Source of the DNA: CAYZWU01 sp964482235
GTDB taxonomy: Bacteria; Planctomycetota; B15-G4; CAYZWU01
Length of the DNA stretch: 64,000 nt
Reading direction: 5' to 3'
Assembly (NCBI GenBank): GCA_964482235.1
Contig: CAYZWU010000016.1
Coordinates: 34,002-98,001 of the forward strand
Part shown: positions 43,037 to 51,433 of the stretch, piece after piece
How positions within the stretch are numbered: position 1 is the first letter of the stretch
How the letters are laid out: each line of letters begins with the position of its first letter
Translations under genes and position numbers: made by a program
Notes under the pieces: model-generated
Database searches by the model: none
The model's input: only the letters and a program-made list of their open reading frames with translations
Told to the model about the DNA's origin: nothing

Positions 43037-45088
43037 ATGCGTACTCTCTACCTGCTCGCAGCCTGCACCATTTTCACGATTTTCGGACATGCAGCCATTA
43101 TCTATGTTCCGGACGACCAACCCTCCATCCAGGATGCGATCACCGCTGCAACAGATGGGGATATCGTCATCGTGAGACCGGGAACCTATGTCGAGACCAT
43201 CGACTTCCTGGGCAAAGCCATCACGGTTAAGAGCGATCACGGACCTGATACGACGATCATCGACGGCGGCAGTGCGGGTACCGCTGTGACCTTTCAGAGC
43301 GGCGAGGATCTTGCATCGATCATCGAAGGCTTCACGATCTGCAACGGGACCGGGACATTCATCGCCGCCAGGCGTTGGTACGAGGGCGGCGGTATCTACG
43401 TGCTGAACAGCAGCGCCACCATCCGCGGATGCACCATCAGGGACAATGGCTCTGACCAGGGCGCGGGCATCGCGGTGCGCAATGCGAGTCCCGAGATCAC
43501 GGATTGCCTGTTCCTGAAAAACAAGGCAACCGAGGGAGGAGGCGGGCTGGGTTGTTTCGAGTATTCGCAGGGAACGGTCGCGACGTGCACTTTTCAGGGT
43601 AATGCCTGTTCTGGATCATCTCATGGTGGCGGAGGGATCTATTGCTCGGACTTTTCCACTCCTGTCATCGACAACTGCACCATCATGGAGAATGATGCCC
43701 CCATGGGCGGCGCCATCCAGTTGCGTTGGTACTGCGATGTCACGATTTCCAACTGCTTGATAACGGGCAACACTGCCTACCGCTGCGGAGGAATCGGCAT
43801 CGGTCGTTCATTGCCGATGATTACCGGCTGCACGATCATTGAAAACCTGGCAATCACGGGAGGAGGGATCGGCGTATTCCGCTTCTCCTATCCCAAGATC
43901 ATGGGCAACACGATTTCCGGCAATGTCGCTCTGACGGGTTCCGGGGGCGGACTCTATTGCGATTCCCCCCCGCAGGAAATCAGGGACAACCTCATCGAGG
44001 ACAACTCCGCTGGGGAGTCCGGAGGCGGTATCTACTGGCAGAGCAGCGCCACCGGTTCAAAAATATCGGGAAACACGATCCGCGGCAACTCGGCCGATAC
44101 ATATGGCTCCGGTCTGGGTGGAGGAATCTATATCCGGGAAGGTTACGGATCCAAACTCACGATCAAGGAGAGCGTGATCGAGGACAACCGGGCTTATCAT
44201 GGCGGCGGGATCTACTGTGTTGACGGCGATTTCACAATGGAGAAAAACTACATCATCGGGAACAGCGCTCAGAAAGGAGGTGGGATCTACTTCGATCAGG
44301 GCGAACAGGTCGTCACCAACAGTGTCGTTGCGCACAACATGGCAGAAGAAGGGGGCGGCATTTTCTCCCTTGACAGCGGCTCATTGTGGAACTGTACGGT
44401 TGCGTACAACATGGCGTACGAGGGGGCAGGCCTCTATTGCGAATCCAGATGGGGCCTTGCCTCTATTATCAACTCCATTCTCTGGAACACGCCGATCCCT
44501 CCGGGCGGAGAGATCTACGTGGCGATCGACGATCCGATCATCGAGTACTCTGACGTTCGAGGCGGCTGGCCCGGGATCGGGAACATCGACTCCGATCCCC
44601 TTTTCGTCTCCCACGAGACACGGGACTATCACTTGACCTATGACTCTCCCTGTCGGGATTCTGGACTGAACTCGGCTCGCAATCCGCGGTTCGAAGACTT
44701 CGAAGGCGATCCCCGACTAGTCGGCACGGCCATTGACATGGGATGCGACGAGTTCCACGAACATCTCTACTACACAGGAAACGTGATCCCGGGATCCTGG
44801 GGCAAGGTCAAGGTAGTCGGCACACCGGGTACCACTCCTGTTGAACTGGGTCTCAGCTCAAACCAACTGGACCCGCCACAGGCAACCCCCTTCGGAGACC
44901 TGTGGCTCCAGTTGCCCCTCGATAGAAGACTTTTCATGCCGGACATCAATACCAACGGAATCTCCGAGTTCCCCGTCAAGATCCCCGACCACTGGCTCCC
45001 GGGTGAATCGTACTACCTGCAATCCCTGATCGGCCCGCTGGCGCCAGGCTCGAAACTAACCAACCTGCTCACCCTAGAGGTGCAGTAG
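43037..45088 (+). CDS. Secreted right-handed parallel beta-helix protein
   Basis: The 683-residue product has a signal peptide (MRTLYLLAACTIFTIFGHAA), a DUF1565-like entry segment (IIYVPDDQPSIQDAITAATD, GDIVIVRPGTYVETI) and about fifteen Pbh1-type coils with GGGIYV/GGGLYC turns and N-T/C ladders (ISNCLITGNTAYRCGGIGIG, ISGNTIRGNSADT). Such proteins bind or cleave polysaccharides; no catalytic triad can be pointed to. The last 110 residues (from about GNVIPGSW) form a separate strand domain that may be a sorting or anchoring module. AGGAGG precedes the ATG. Codon use looks less GC-rich than in neighbouring genes, which may reflect different ancestry. Confidence 0.82.
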   Translation: MRTLYLLAACTIFTIFGHAAIIYVPDDQPSIQDAITAATDGDIVIVRPGTYVETIDFLGKAITVKSDHGPDTTIIDGGSAGTAVTFQSGEDLASIIEGFTICNGTGTFIAARRWYEGGGIYVLNSSATIRGCTIRDNGSDQGAGIAVRNASPEITDCLFLKNKATEGGGGLGCFEYSQGTVATCTFQGNACSGSSHGGGGIYCSDFSTPVIDNCTIMENDAPMGGAIQLRWYCDVTISNCLITGNTAYRCGGIGIGRSLPMITGCTIIENLAITGGGIGVFRFSYPKIMGNTISGNVALTGSGGGLYCDSPPQEIRDNLIEDNSAGESGGGIYWQSSATGSKISGNTIRGNSADTYGSGLGGGIYIREGYGSKLTIKESVIEDNRAYHGGGIYCVDGDFTMEKNYIIGNSAQKGGGIYFDQGEQVVTNSVVAHNMAEEGGGIFSLDSGSLWNCTVAYNMAYEGAGLYCESRWGLASIINSILWNTPIPPGGEIYVAIDDPIIEYSDVRGGWPGIGNIDSDPLFVSHETRDYHLTYDSPCRDSGLNSARNPRFEDFEGDPRLVGTAIDMGCDEFHEHLYYTGNVIPGSWGKVKVVGTPGTTPVELGLSSNQLDPPQATPFGDLWLQLPLDRRLFMPDINTNGISEFPVKIPDHWLPGESYYLQSLIGPLAPGSKLTNLLTLEVQ

Positions 45089-45114
45089 CTGTCAATATCA
45101 AGCGACCGAACCAA

Positions 45115-45192
45115 TCGGCGATGATCGAGTCTATCCAGATCCTTAAAGAGGTCCACCGACGTCCGGATCTGGATAGACTCGATCATCGCCGA
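45115..45192. repeat. 28-bp perfect inverted repeat (palindromic hairpin)
   Basis: Arms at 45115-45142 (TCGGCGATGATCGAG..., ending CAGATCC) and 45165-45192 are exact reverse complements over 28 bases, with a 22-base spacer that contains GACGTC. No T-run follows, so it is not a simple terminator. It lies between the beta-helix gene and the promoter of the 45345 operon. It could be a regulator-binding cruciform, a stable mRNA hairpin, a mobile palindrome, or an assembly artefact. Confidence 0.9.
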
Positions 45193-45255
45193 CCCGCACG
45201 CGATCAACTAAAATCAGCAGGCAATCAGCCAGCACACTCTCGAGCGGCGCAACCG

Positions 45256-45282
45256 TTGCTTTCTGACAAGATTAGGTATAAT
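45256..45282 (+). promoter_or_regulatory. Sigma70-like promoter candidate for the purine-type operon
   Basis: A perfect -10 hexamer TATAAT (45277-45282) lies 62 bases upstream of the first ATG, with TTGCTT 15 bases before it. The spacing is short, but the -10 match and position at the head of a six-gene operon support it. The palindrome at 45115-45192 ends 63 bases upstream of the -35 element. Confidence 0.55.
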
Positions 45283-45344
45283 CTCCACCCTGAATCAAAG
45301 GGGGATTGCCCAAGGGCGTCCCGAGCATCTGGAAGGAGAATTAC

Positions 45345-46718
45345 ATGATCTGGGGTCCCACCTTCGCCGAGATGTTGAATCCCGGGCAGATCGACGCCGC
45401 GGTGCGTCAGAAGGCTCTGGAAGCAGCGGAAAAAGACATCCTCGATCCGATCAACCTCTTCAACATCACCTGGAAGGACGCGGAGGGTTCGGTCCGCTGC
45501 CTGGTCCTGCCCCGGGCCCTCACCGGCGTGGACGCCCCCATCGCGGTGCTCTACTCGTGCGACTTCCCCACGGGAAGCCACAAGGTCGGGGCCACCTACT
45601 CCATTGCCATGGAGCACCAGCTCTTTGGCCGGATCGAACCGAACAGGCACAACCTGGTCTGGCCGTCGACGGGCAACTACGGCATCGGCGGCGCCTGGGT
45701 GGCGCCGCGCATGGGGTATCGCTCCACAGTCATTCTCCCGGAGGAGATGTCAAAGGAGCGGTTCGAGAAGATCGCCTCCTTCGGCTCGGACTGCATCAGG
45801 ACGCCGGGCTGCGAGAGCAACGTGAAGGAGATCTACGACAAGGCCAAGGAGCTGGCCAAGGTCCCCGGGAACCGCGTCCTCAACCAGTTCGCCGAGTTTG
45901 GCAACTACCGGTTCCATTATCACGTGACGGGCAGCTCGATCCTCGAGATGGCGAGCGACCTCGCCCAGAGCGGCACGGGGAACGGCCGCGTGGCCGCCTT
46001 CGTCTCGGCCATGGGCTCGGCCGGCACCATCGCGGCGGGCGAGAGGCTGAAGCACCTTGATCCCGGCACCCGGACCGTGGGGCTCGAGCCGGTCCAGTGC
46101 CCCACCCTCTACTGCAACGGATTCGGCGGCCACGACATCCAGGGGATCGGGGACAAGCACGTCACCTGGATCCACAACACCGACAAGATGGACGCCATCT
46201 TCTGCATCGATGACATGGACTGCAAGCGGGGGCTCCAGGTCCTGGCCGAGGAGCCGGGTCAAAAGGTCCTCTTCGAAGCCGGGATCCCCGGCGAGACGGT
46301 GAAGCGCCTGCCCGGCATCATGGGGATCTCGTCGATCTGCAACCTGCTCGGCGCCATCAAGGCTGCGAAGTTCTACCGCCTCGGGCCAAGCGACTTGATC
46401 GTCACCGTGGCCACCGACGCGATGGACCGCTATCACTCCGTGCTCGAGAAGCTGACCGAGCAGGAGGGGGCGATGGATGAGCGCGAGGCCTACGCCCGCC
46501 TCGTCTCGATCTTCCACAGGGCGTCCCTCGACCAGATCCGCGAGGGGACGCGCCATGCCCGGAACTGCTGGTTCAACCTGAAGTACTACACCTGGGTGGA
46601 GCAGCAGGGCAAGGAAGTGGGCGAGCTCCTGGCCCAGAGAGACGAGGAGTACTGGCTTCGCGAGCAGAGCCTGGCGGAAGAGATAGACAGGAAGCTGCTG
46701 GAAGTACGAGGAAGTTGA
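45345..46718 (+). CDS. PLP-dependent fold-type II enzyme (cysteine/threonine synthase superfamily)
   Basis: The 457-residue protein has the PLP-Lys motif PTGSHKVGATYS (K80) and the phosphate-binding PSTGNYGIGGAW (107-118) of fold-type II enzymes, such as cysteine synthase, threonine synthase and diaminopropionate ammonia-lyase. Its length and other motifs (HDIQGIGDKHVTWIHN) do not match YgeX as I know it, so I name only the superfamily. The likely chemistry is a beta-elimination or beta-replacement on an amino acid. The ATG has AAGGAG eight bases upstream. It is the first gene of an operon with ssnA, ygeY and ygeW homologues, where ygeX stands in other bacteria, and so may replace it. Confidence 0.82.
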   Translation: MIWGPTFAEMLNPGQIDAAVRQKALEAAEKDILDPINLFNITWKDAEGSVRCLVLPRALTGVDAPIAVLYSCDFPTGSHKVGATYSIAMEHQLFGRIEPNRHNLVWPSTGNYGIGGAWVAPRMGYRSTVILPEEMSKERFEKIASFGSDCIRTPGCESNVKEIYDKAKELAKVPGNRVLNQFAEFGNYRFHYHVTGSSILEMASDLAQSGTGNGRVAAFVSAMGSAGTIAAGERLKHLDPGTRTVGLEPVQCPTLYCNGFGGHDIQGIGDKHVTWIHNTDKMDAIFCIDDMDCKRGLQVLAEEPGQKVLFEAGIPGETVKRLPGIMGISSICNLLGAIKAAKFYRLGPSDLIVTVATDAMDRYHSVLEKLTEQEGAMDEREAYARLVSIFHRASLDQIREGTRHARNCWFNLKYYTWVEQQGKEVGELLAQRDEEYWLREQSLAEEIDRKLLEVRGS

Positions 46719-46731
46719 AAGGTGTAGCGAG

Positions 46732-48057
46732 ATGAACGATCGCGAGAGAACATTTATCGTGGGCAACGGCCCCCTCTACGACGGGGACGAGATCTTCTAC
46801 GAATGCGGCGCCGTCCGGGTGGAGGGCGACCGCATCGCAGCCCTGGGCAGCCTCGAGGAGCTGCAGAAGCCGGGCATCCCCTACATCGACGTGAAGGGGA
46901 ACCTGATCGTCCCCGGCCTGATCAACATGCACCACCACTTCTACTCCGCTCTGGCCACGGGACTCAGGGCGGCAGGGCCGATCGTCGATTTCAAATCGAA
47001 CCTCGAGAACTTCTGGTGGGTTCTCGACAGGGCCCTCGACGAGGACTGCGTGGAGCTGTCCGCCTGGCTGAGCCTGGCCGACAGCCTGAAGCACGGCGTC
47101 ACGACGGTCTTCGACCACCACTCCTCCCCAACCTGCCAAGAAGAGATACTCGACCGGATCGCCGCCTGCGTGAAGGAGTCGGGCTCGAACGCCGTCCTCT
47201 GCCTCGAGGTGTCGGACAGGAACGGGTTGCGCACGGGCGAGGAGGCGATCGAGGAGAACCTGCGCTTCATGAAGCAGCAGGAGAACGATCGCAGGATCCG
47301 CGGCGTCATGGGGCTTCACGCCAACCTGACCCTCTCCCGCGACACGCTCTCCCGCGTCAGGGAAAGGCTGCCCGAGGGAGGCGGAATCCACATCCACTGC
47401 GGCGAGGCGGACTGCGACGTGGCCTCATGCCGGAGCGACGGATCGAGCGGGCCGGTGGTCCGGCTCGACTCCTTCGGCCTCCTGGGACCGAAGGCGATCC
47501 TGGCCCACGGCGTGCACCTCACGCCCGAGGAGCACGAGACGATCCGCGAGAGAGAGAGCTACGTGGTCCACAATCCCGAGTCGAACTGCAAGAACGCCGT
47601 GGGCGAGCTTCCCTCCTTCGTCACCGGCTTCGGTCTCGGCACCGACGGCATGACGTCGAACATGCTGGCCACACTCCGCTTCGCCTTCCTGCGGCGGCGC
47701 TGCATGCAGTGGGATCCCGGCTTCTGCCGGAGCGAGCTCCTGAACGCGCTCTTCACGACGAACGCCCGGGCCGCCTCGACCTTCCTCGACGACAGCGTGG
47801 GCGTCCTGAAGCCGGGAGCACGGGCCGACATCGCCGTGTTCGACTATCGCCCCGTCACGCCGATCGACAGGGATAACGCCGCCTGGCACCTGATCTTCGG
47901 CGCCCATGCGGCCAGCGCGCTCTACGTCTTCTGCTCCGGCTCGGTGGCCGTCTGGAACGGAAAGATCATGACCTTCAGGGAAGAGGAGATCCGCGAGAAG
48001 GCGCGAGCGGCCGCGCAGGAGCTCTTCGGCCGGATCGGAAAAGGAGAAGCGCTGTGA
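46732..48057 (+). CDS. ssnA: SsnA-family amidohydrolase
   Basis: The 441-residue protein is a metal-dependent amidohydrolase of the cytosine/guanine deaminase type. Metal ligands are in PGLINMHHHFYSALA (H67-H69 region), GLHANLTLS, IHIHCGEADCD, AHGVHL and LGTDGMTSNM. The FYSALATGL and FWWVLDRALDE segments follow the SsnA family closely. SsnA is linked to molybdenum hydroxylases and purine breakdown and is thought to act as an aminohydrolase on a purine or a ring-opened product. It starts 13 bases after the PLP enzyme gene and overlaps the next gene by four bases (GTGA). Confidence 0.9.
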   Translation: MNDRERTFIVGNGPLYDGDEIFYECGAVRVEGDRIAALGSLEELQKPGIPYIDVKGNLIVPGLINMHHHFYSALATGLRAAGPIVDFKSNLENFWWVLDRALDEDCVELSAWLSLADSLKHGVTTVFDHHSSPTCQEEILDRIAACVKESGSNAVLCLEVSDRNGLRTGEEAIEENLRFMKQQENDRRIRGVMGLHANLTLSRDTLSRVRERLPEGGGIHIHCGEADCDVASCRSDGSSGPVVRLDSFGLLGPKAILAHGVHLTPEEHETIRERESYVVHNPESNCKNAVGELPSFVTGFGLGTDGMTSNMLATLRFAFLRRRCMQWDPGFCRSELLNALFTTNARAASTFLDDSVGVLKPGARADIAVFDYRPVTPIDRDNAAWHLIFGAHAASALYVFCSGSVAVWNGKIMTFREEEIREKARAAAQELFGRIGKGEAL

Positions 48058-49154
48058 CGGAGATGTCCGTTTCCCTCTGCGGCATGACGTTCCCCAATCC
48101 GGTGATGCCCGCTGCAGGGCCGAACGGTCGCGACGCCGCCGCCCTGCTCGAGGCGGCGCGCGGCGGCGCCGGCGGCCTGGTCTTCAAGACGGTGAGCGTC
48201 GATCCCGCCGACGTCCCCCACCCCAACATGGCCGGCCAGGCGCGCGGGGGGCTTCTCAATGTCGAGCTCTGGTCCGAGCTGCCGGTGGAGCGGTTCCTCG
48301 AGAAGGAGTACGCGGCGGCCAAAAGCGCCGGCCTCCCGGTGATCGCCTCGATCGGGTACACGGCCGACGAGCTGGCGAACCTCGGCCCCCGGGTGGAGGC
48401 CACGGGCGTCGTCGACGCGATCGAGTTCTCGATCCACTATCTCGGCGACGGCATCGAACCTGTCATCGAGTCGGCCCGCGCTCTCAGGGATGCGGTCTCC
48501 CTTCCGATCCTGCCGAAGCTCTCGCCCGGCATCCCCGATCCGGCCGGTCTCGCCAGGGCGCTCGAGCCGCTGGTGGACGGCATCGTGGCGATCAACTCCT
48601 TCGGCCCGGTCCTCGATTTCGACATCGAGACCCTCCGCGCCCCCCTGGGATCGGAGGACGGCTGCGGGTGGCTTTCCGGGCCGGCGCTCAAACCGCTGGC
48701 CCTGCGTTTCGTCCGCGACATCGCCCGGACTTTCCGCAAGCCGATTATCGGCGTGGGCGGCATCGTGACGGGCCGTGATGCGCTGCAGTTCATCATGGCC
48801 GGAGCGACAGCCGTCCAGGTCTGCACCGCGGCGATCCGGAAGGGTCAGACGGTCTATGGCAAGATCGCGAAGGAAATGGAAGAATGGCTGGCCGCTCATG
48901 GATACGGCTCCGTCGAGGAGGCAGTCGGCCTCTTCCTGCAGAAGGGCGCGCCCGCCGCGGAGCCTCGCGCCGGGAGCACCGTCGCGGCGGACGACAGCTG
49001 CGACCTCTGCCTCGTCTGCGTGAAGAACTGCATCTATGGAGCGATCGAACAGAAGGACGAGGCGGTCGAGGCCGATGCCCGCCGCTGCGGGCGGTGCGGT
49101 CTCTGCATCACCGTCTGCCCGAAGAAAGCGCTGCATTTCGAGGAACTGTCATGA
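48054..49154 (+). CDS. PreA-like dihydropyrimidine/dihydroorotate dehydrogenase with 2x[4Fe-4S]
   Basis: The 366-residue protein has a class I dihydroorotate-dehydrogenase-type FMN barrel (SLCGMTFPNPVMPAAGPNG at the start, LPILPKLSPG, KPIIGVGGIVTGRDALQFI, AGATAVQVCTA) and a C-terminal ferredoxin domain with C316-C319-C322-C326 (CDLCLVCVKNC) and C345-C348-C351-C355 (CGRCGLCITVC). This is the order of the PreA subunit of NAD-dependent dihydropyrimidine dehydrogenase. In this operon it stands where enterobacteria have the Fe-S flavoprotein YgfK, so it could be the reductase of the pathway. No PreT partner is adjacent. The GTG start overlaps the ssnA stop, and its stop overlaps the ygeY start (ATGA). 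Confidence 0.85.
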   Translation: MTEMSVSLCGMTFPNPVMPAAGPNGRDAAALLEAARGGAGGLVFKTVSVDPADVPHPNMAGQARGGLLNVELWSELPVERFLEKEYAAAKSAGLPVIASIGYTADELANLGPRVEATGVVDAIEFSIHYLGDGIEPVIESARALRDAVSLPILPKLSPGIPDPAGLARALEPLVDGIVAINSFGPVLDFDIETLRAPLGSEDGCGWLSGPALKPLALRFVRDIARTFRKPIIGVGGIVTGRDALQFIMAGATAVQVCTAAIRKGQTVYGKIAKEMEEWLAAHGYGSVEEAVGLFLQKGAPAAEPRAGSTVAADDSCDLCLVCVKNCIYGAIEQKDEAVEADARRCGRCGLCITVCPKKALHFEELS

Positions 49155-50362
49155 CGGAATGGAAAACCGATCCTGCTGATGTGCTGCGTGCCGCTCGAGG
49201 CCGCAGGGAGGAGCTCACCCGGTTCCTCCGGGAAATCGTCTCCATCCCCTCGCCGAGCTGCGGGGAGAAGGCAGCGGCGGCGCAGATCGCCGTCGAGATG
49301 GATCGGCTCGGCTTCGACGAGGTGAGGATCGACGGGCTCGGCAGCGTGATCGGACGGATCGGCAACGGGCCGCGCACCCTGGTCTTCGACGGGCACATCG
49401 ACACCGTCGAGGTGGGAAACCGCGACCTCTGGGATTTCGATCCCTTCGACTCGAGGGTGGAGGACGGCTGGGTCCTCGGCCGGGGCACGGTCGATCAGAA
49501 GGGAGGCGTGGCCTCCATGGTCCAGGCCGCCGCCCTCTGGAAGGAGTTCGGCCTCACCGGTCCCTTCACCATCTACGTCACCGGCACGGTGATGGAGGAG
49601 GACTGCGAGGGCGTCTGCTGGCAATACCTGATCGAGAAGGAAGGCCTGGTGCCGGAGTTCGTGGTCCTCACCGAACCCACGGACCTGGGGATCTACACCG
49701 GGCATCGCGGCCGTATGGAGATCGACGTCACAGTCCCCGGCCTCTCGGCTCACGGCTCGGCGCCCGAGCGGGGCAGGAACGCCGTCACGGCCATGGCACC
49801 GGTGGTCATGGAGATCGACGCGCTCAACAACCGCCTGATCTCCGATCCCGCACTCGGCAAGGGATCGGTCTGCGTCACGCGGATCACCTCCCTCTCCCCG
49901 TCGCTCTGCGCCGTTCCCGACTCCTGCTCGATCCATCTCGACAGGCGGCTCACCTTCGGCGAGACGGAAGAGTCGGCTCTCGGCGAGATCGGAGAGATCA
50001 TCGCTTCGGTAGAGGACGCCTCGGCCTCGGTCCTCCACTACGACGAACCGGGATACACGGGCCTCAGCTTCCCGGTGAAGAAGTTTCTCCCGGCCTGGAA
50101 GGTGGAGGACGATCACTTCCTGGTTGACGCTGCCAGGGAGACAGCAAAATCTCTCTTCGACGAACCGCCCCGGATGGGCTGCTGGACGTTCTCCACCAAC
50201 GGCGTGGCGATCCGGGGGCTCAAGGGGATACCTGCTGTCGGATTCGGTCCCGGACACGAGGCGATGGCCCACGCGCCCAACGAGAAGATCCCCGTCGATC
50301 ACCTCGTCACGGCCTGCGCCTTCTACGCCCTTCTGCCCGCTGTTCTCGAACGACACCTGTAA
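49151..50362 (+). CDS. ygeY: YgeY-family M20-type metallohydrolase
   Basis: The 403-residue protein has the M20/ArgE/DapE zinc site: GHIDTV (H82, D84), GRGTVDQKGG with D115, the catalytic MEED pair (E149/E150) and TEPTD (E175). The GRMEIDVTVPG and AHGSAPERGRNAV segments match YgeY, the selenium- and purine-linked hydrolase whose gene stands beside ygeW and ssnA. It likely hydrolyses an amide of a ring-opened purine product. The start overlaps the PreA-like gene in ATGA. A 51-base gap follows before the ygeW homologue. Confidence 0.9.
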   Translation: MTEWKTDPADVLRAARGRREELTRFLREIVSIPSPSCGEKAAAAQIAVEMDRLGFDEVRIDGLGSVIGRIGNGPRTLVFDGHIDTVEVGNRDLWDFDPFDSRVEDGWVLGRGTVDQKGGVASMVQAAALWKEFGLTGPFTIYVTGTVMEEDCEGVCWQYLIEKEGLVPEFVVLTEPTDLGIYTGHRGRMEIDVTVPGLSAHGSAPERGRNAVTAMAPVVMEIDALNNRLISDPALGKGSVCVTRITSLSPSLCAVPDSCSIHLDRRLTFGETEESALGEIGEIIASVEDASASVLHYDEPGYTGLSFPVKKFLPAWKVEDDHFLVDAARETAKSLFDEPPRMGCWTFSTNGVAIRGLKGIPAVGFGPGHEAMAHAPNEKIPVDHLVTACAFYALLPAVLERHL

Positions 50363-50413
50363 GGAAACCTTCATTCTCCGGACCTTGGTCCCAGCGTAAA
50401 GGAAAACGAACCG

Positions 50414-51433
50414 ATGGAAATTGCCGCATTCCAGGGAAAGCACTTCATCACCTGCGAGGACTGGAACGACGACGAGCTCGACGTGCTCTTCAAGACCGCA
50501 AGAGACATGAAGAAGACCTTCTACAGGGGGATCCCCCACCGCTATCTGCAGGACCTGACGATCTTCAACATCTTCTTCGAGCAGTCCACGCGGACCCGCA
50601 ACTCCATGGGCGCCGGGATCACCCAGCTCGGCGGGCACGCCCACGACCTGACACCCGACAAGATCCAGCTTTCCCACGGCGAGACGCCGAAGGACACGGC
50701 CATGGTGCTCTCCCGGATGGGCCATGCCATCGCCTGCAGGAACTGCTTCTACGGAGTGGGCAACGCCTATCTGAACGAGCTGGCGCGCTGGTCGACGGTT
50801 CCGATCTTCAACCTCCAGTGCGACGTCTACCATCCCATGCAGGCGGCGACGGACCTGATGACCCTGGAGGAGAAGTTCGGGCACAACATGAAAGGCCTCA
50901 AGGTGACGATCTCCTGGGCCTACGCCCGATCGCACGCCAAGCCGCTCTCCGTGCCCCAGTCGCAGATCCTGCTCTTCAGCCGCTTCGGCATGGACATCAC
51001 CGTGGCGGCGCCCGAGGAGTTCCCGCTGCAGAAGCAGATCGTCGAGAAGGCGCAGTCCTACGCCGAGGCGAACGACGGCAAGCTGACCTTTGTCAACGAC
51101 ATGGATGCCGCCTTCGAGGGAGCCCAGGTCGTGATCCCGAAGAACTGGGGCGGCTACGCCTCCTTCGACAAGTTCAACGACGAGGAGGAGCAGTGGAAGA
51201 CCATGGCCGCCAACCTGGAAAAGCACACCGACTGGCGATGCGACTCGAGGCGGATGAGCCTGGCCGATCCTGACGTGAAGTTCATGCACGCCATGCCCGT
51301 GGACAGGGGCCGGGAGGCTGACAACGAGATCGTGGACGGTCCGGCGTCGATCATCTACGACGAGGCCGAGAACAGGCTCCACCTGGCCAAGGCGGTGATG
51401 GCCCTCACCATGACACAGCGGAGCGCCAAGTGA
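50414..51433 (+). CDS. ygeW: YgeW-like knotted carbamoyltransferase
   Basis: The 339-residue protein has the carbamoyl-phosphate-binding FEQSTRTRNSMGAG (STRTR at 58-62) and HPMQ (140-143), plus the knot-region segment ISWAYARSHAKPLSVPQ and LLFSRFGMDITVA, which match YgeW. In place of the usual HCLP it has HAMPVDRG (291-298), so the Cys that contacts amino-acid substrates in ornithine-type enzymes is Ala. It is shorter than E. coli YgeW. In purine breakdown such an enzyme would phosphorolyse a carbamoylated amino acid to carbamoyl phosphate, which can yield ATP. It is coupled to the threonine-synthase-like gene by a GTGA overlap. Confidence 0.88.
   Translation: MEIAAFQGKHFITCEDWNDDELDVLFKTARDMKKTFYRGIPHRYLQDLTIFNIFFEQSTRTRNSMGAGITQLGGHAHDLTPDKIQLSHGETPKDTAMVLSRMGHAIACRNCFYGVGNAYLNELARWSTVPIFNLQCDVYHPMQAATDLMTLEEKFGHNMKGLKVTISWAYARSHAKPLSVPQSQILLFSRFGMDITVAAPEEFPLQKQIVEKAQSYAEANDGKLTFVNDMDAAFEGAQVVIPKNWGGYASFDKFNDEEEQWKTMAANLEKHTDWRCDSRRMSLADPDVKFMHAMPVDRGREADNEIVDGPASIIYDEAENRLHLAKAVMALTMTQRSAK

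Noticed and set aside
43037..45088. The GGGIY/GNT repeats of the beta-helix gene as a DNA repeat array
   Set aside because: The periodicity is at protein level; the DNA units are not identical and have no spacers, so it is neither a CRISPR array nor a tandem DNA repeat.
45121..45348. Open frame running through the palindrome before the 45345 gene
   Set aside because: Its first part is simply the two palindrome arms translated, and it lacks a ribosome site.
49034..51382. A 782-codon open frame antisense to ygeY and ygeW
   Set aside because: It spans two well-supported sense genes and the gap between them and has no domain signal.
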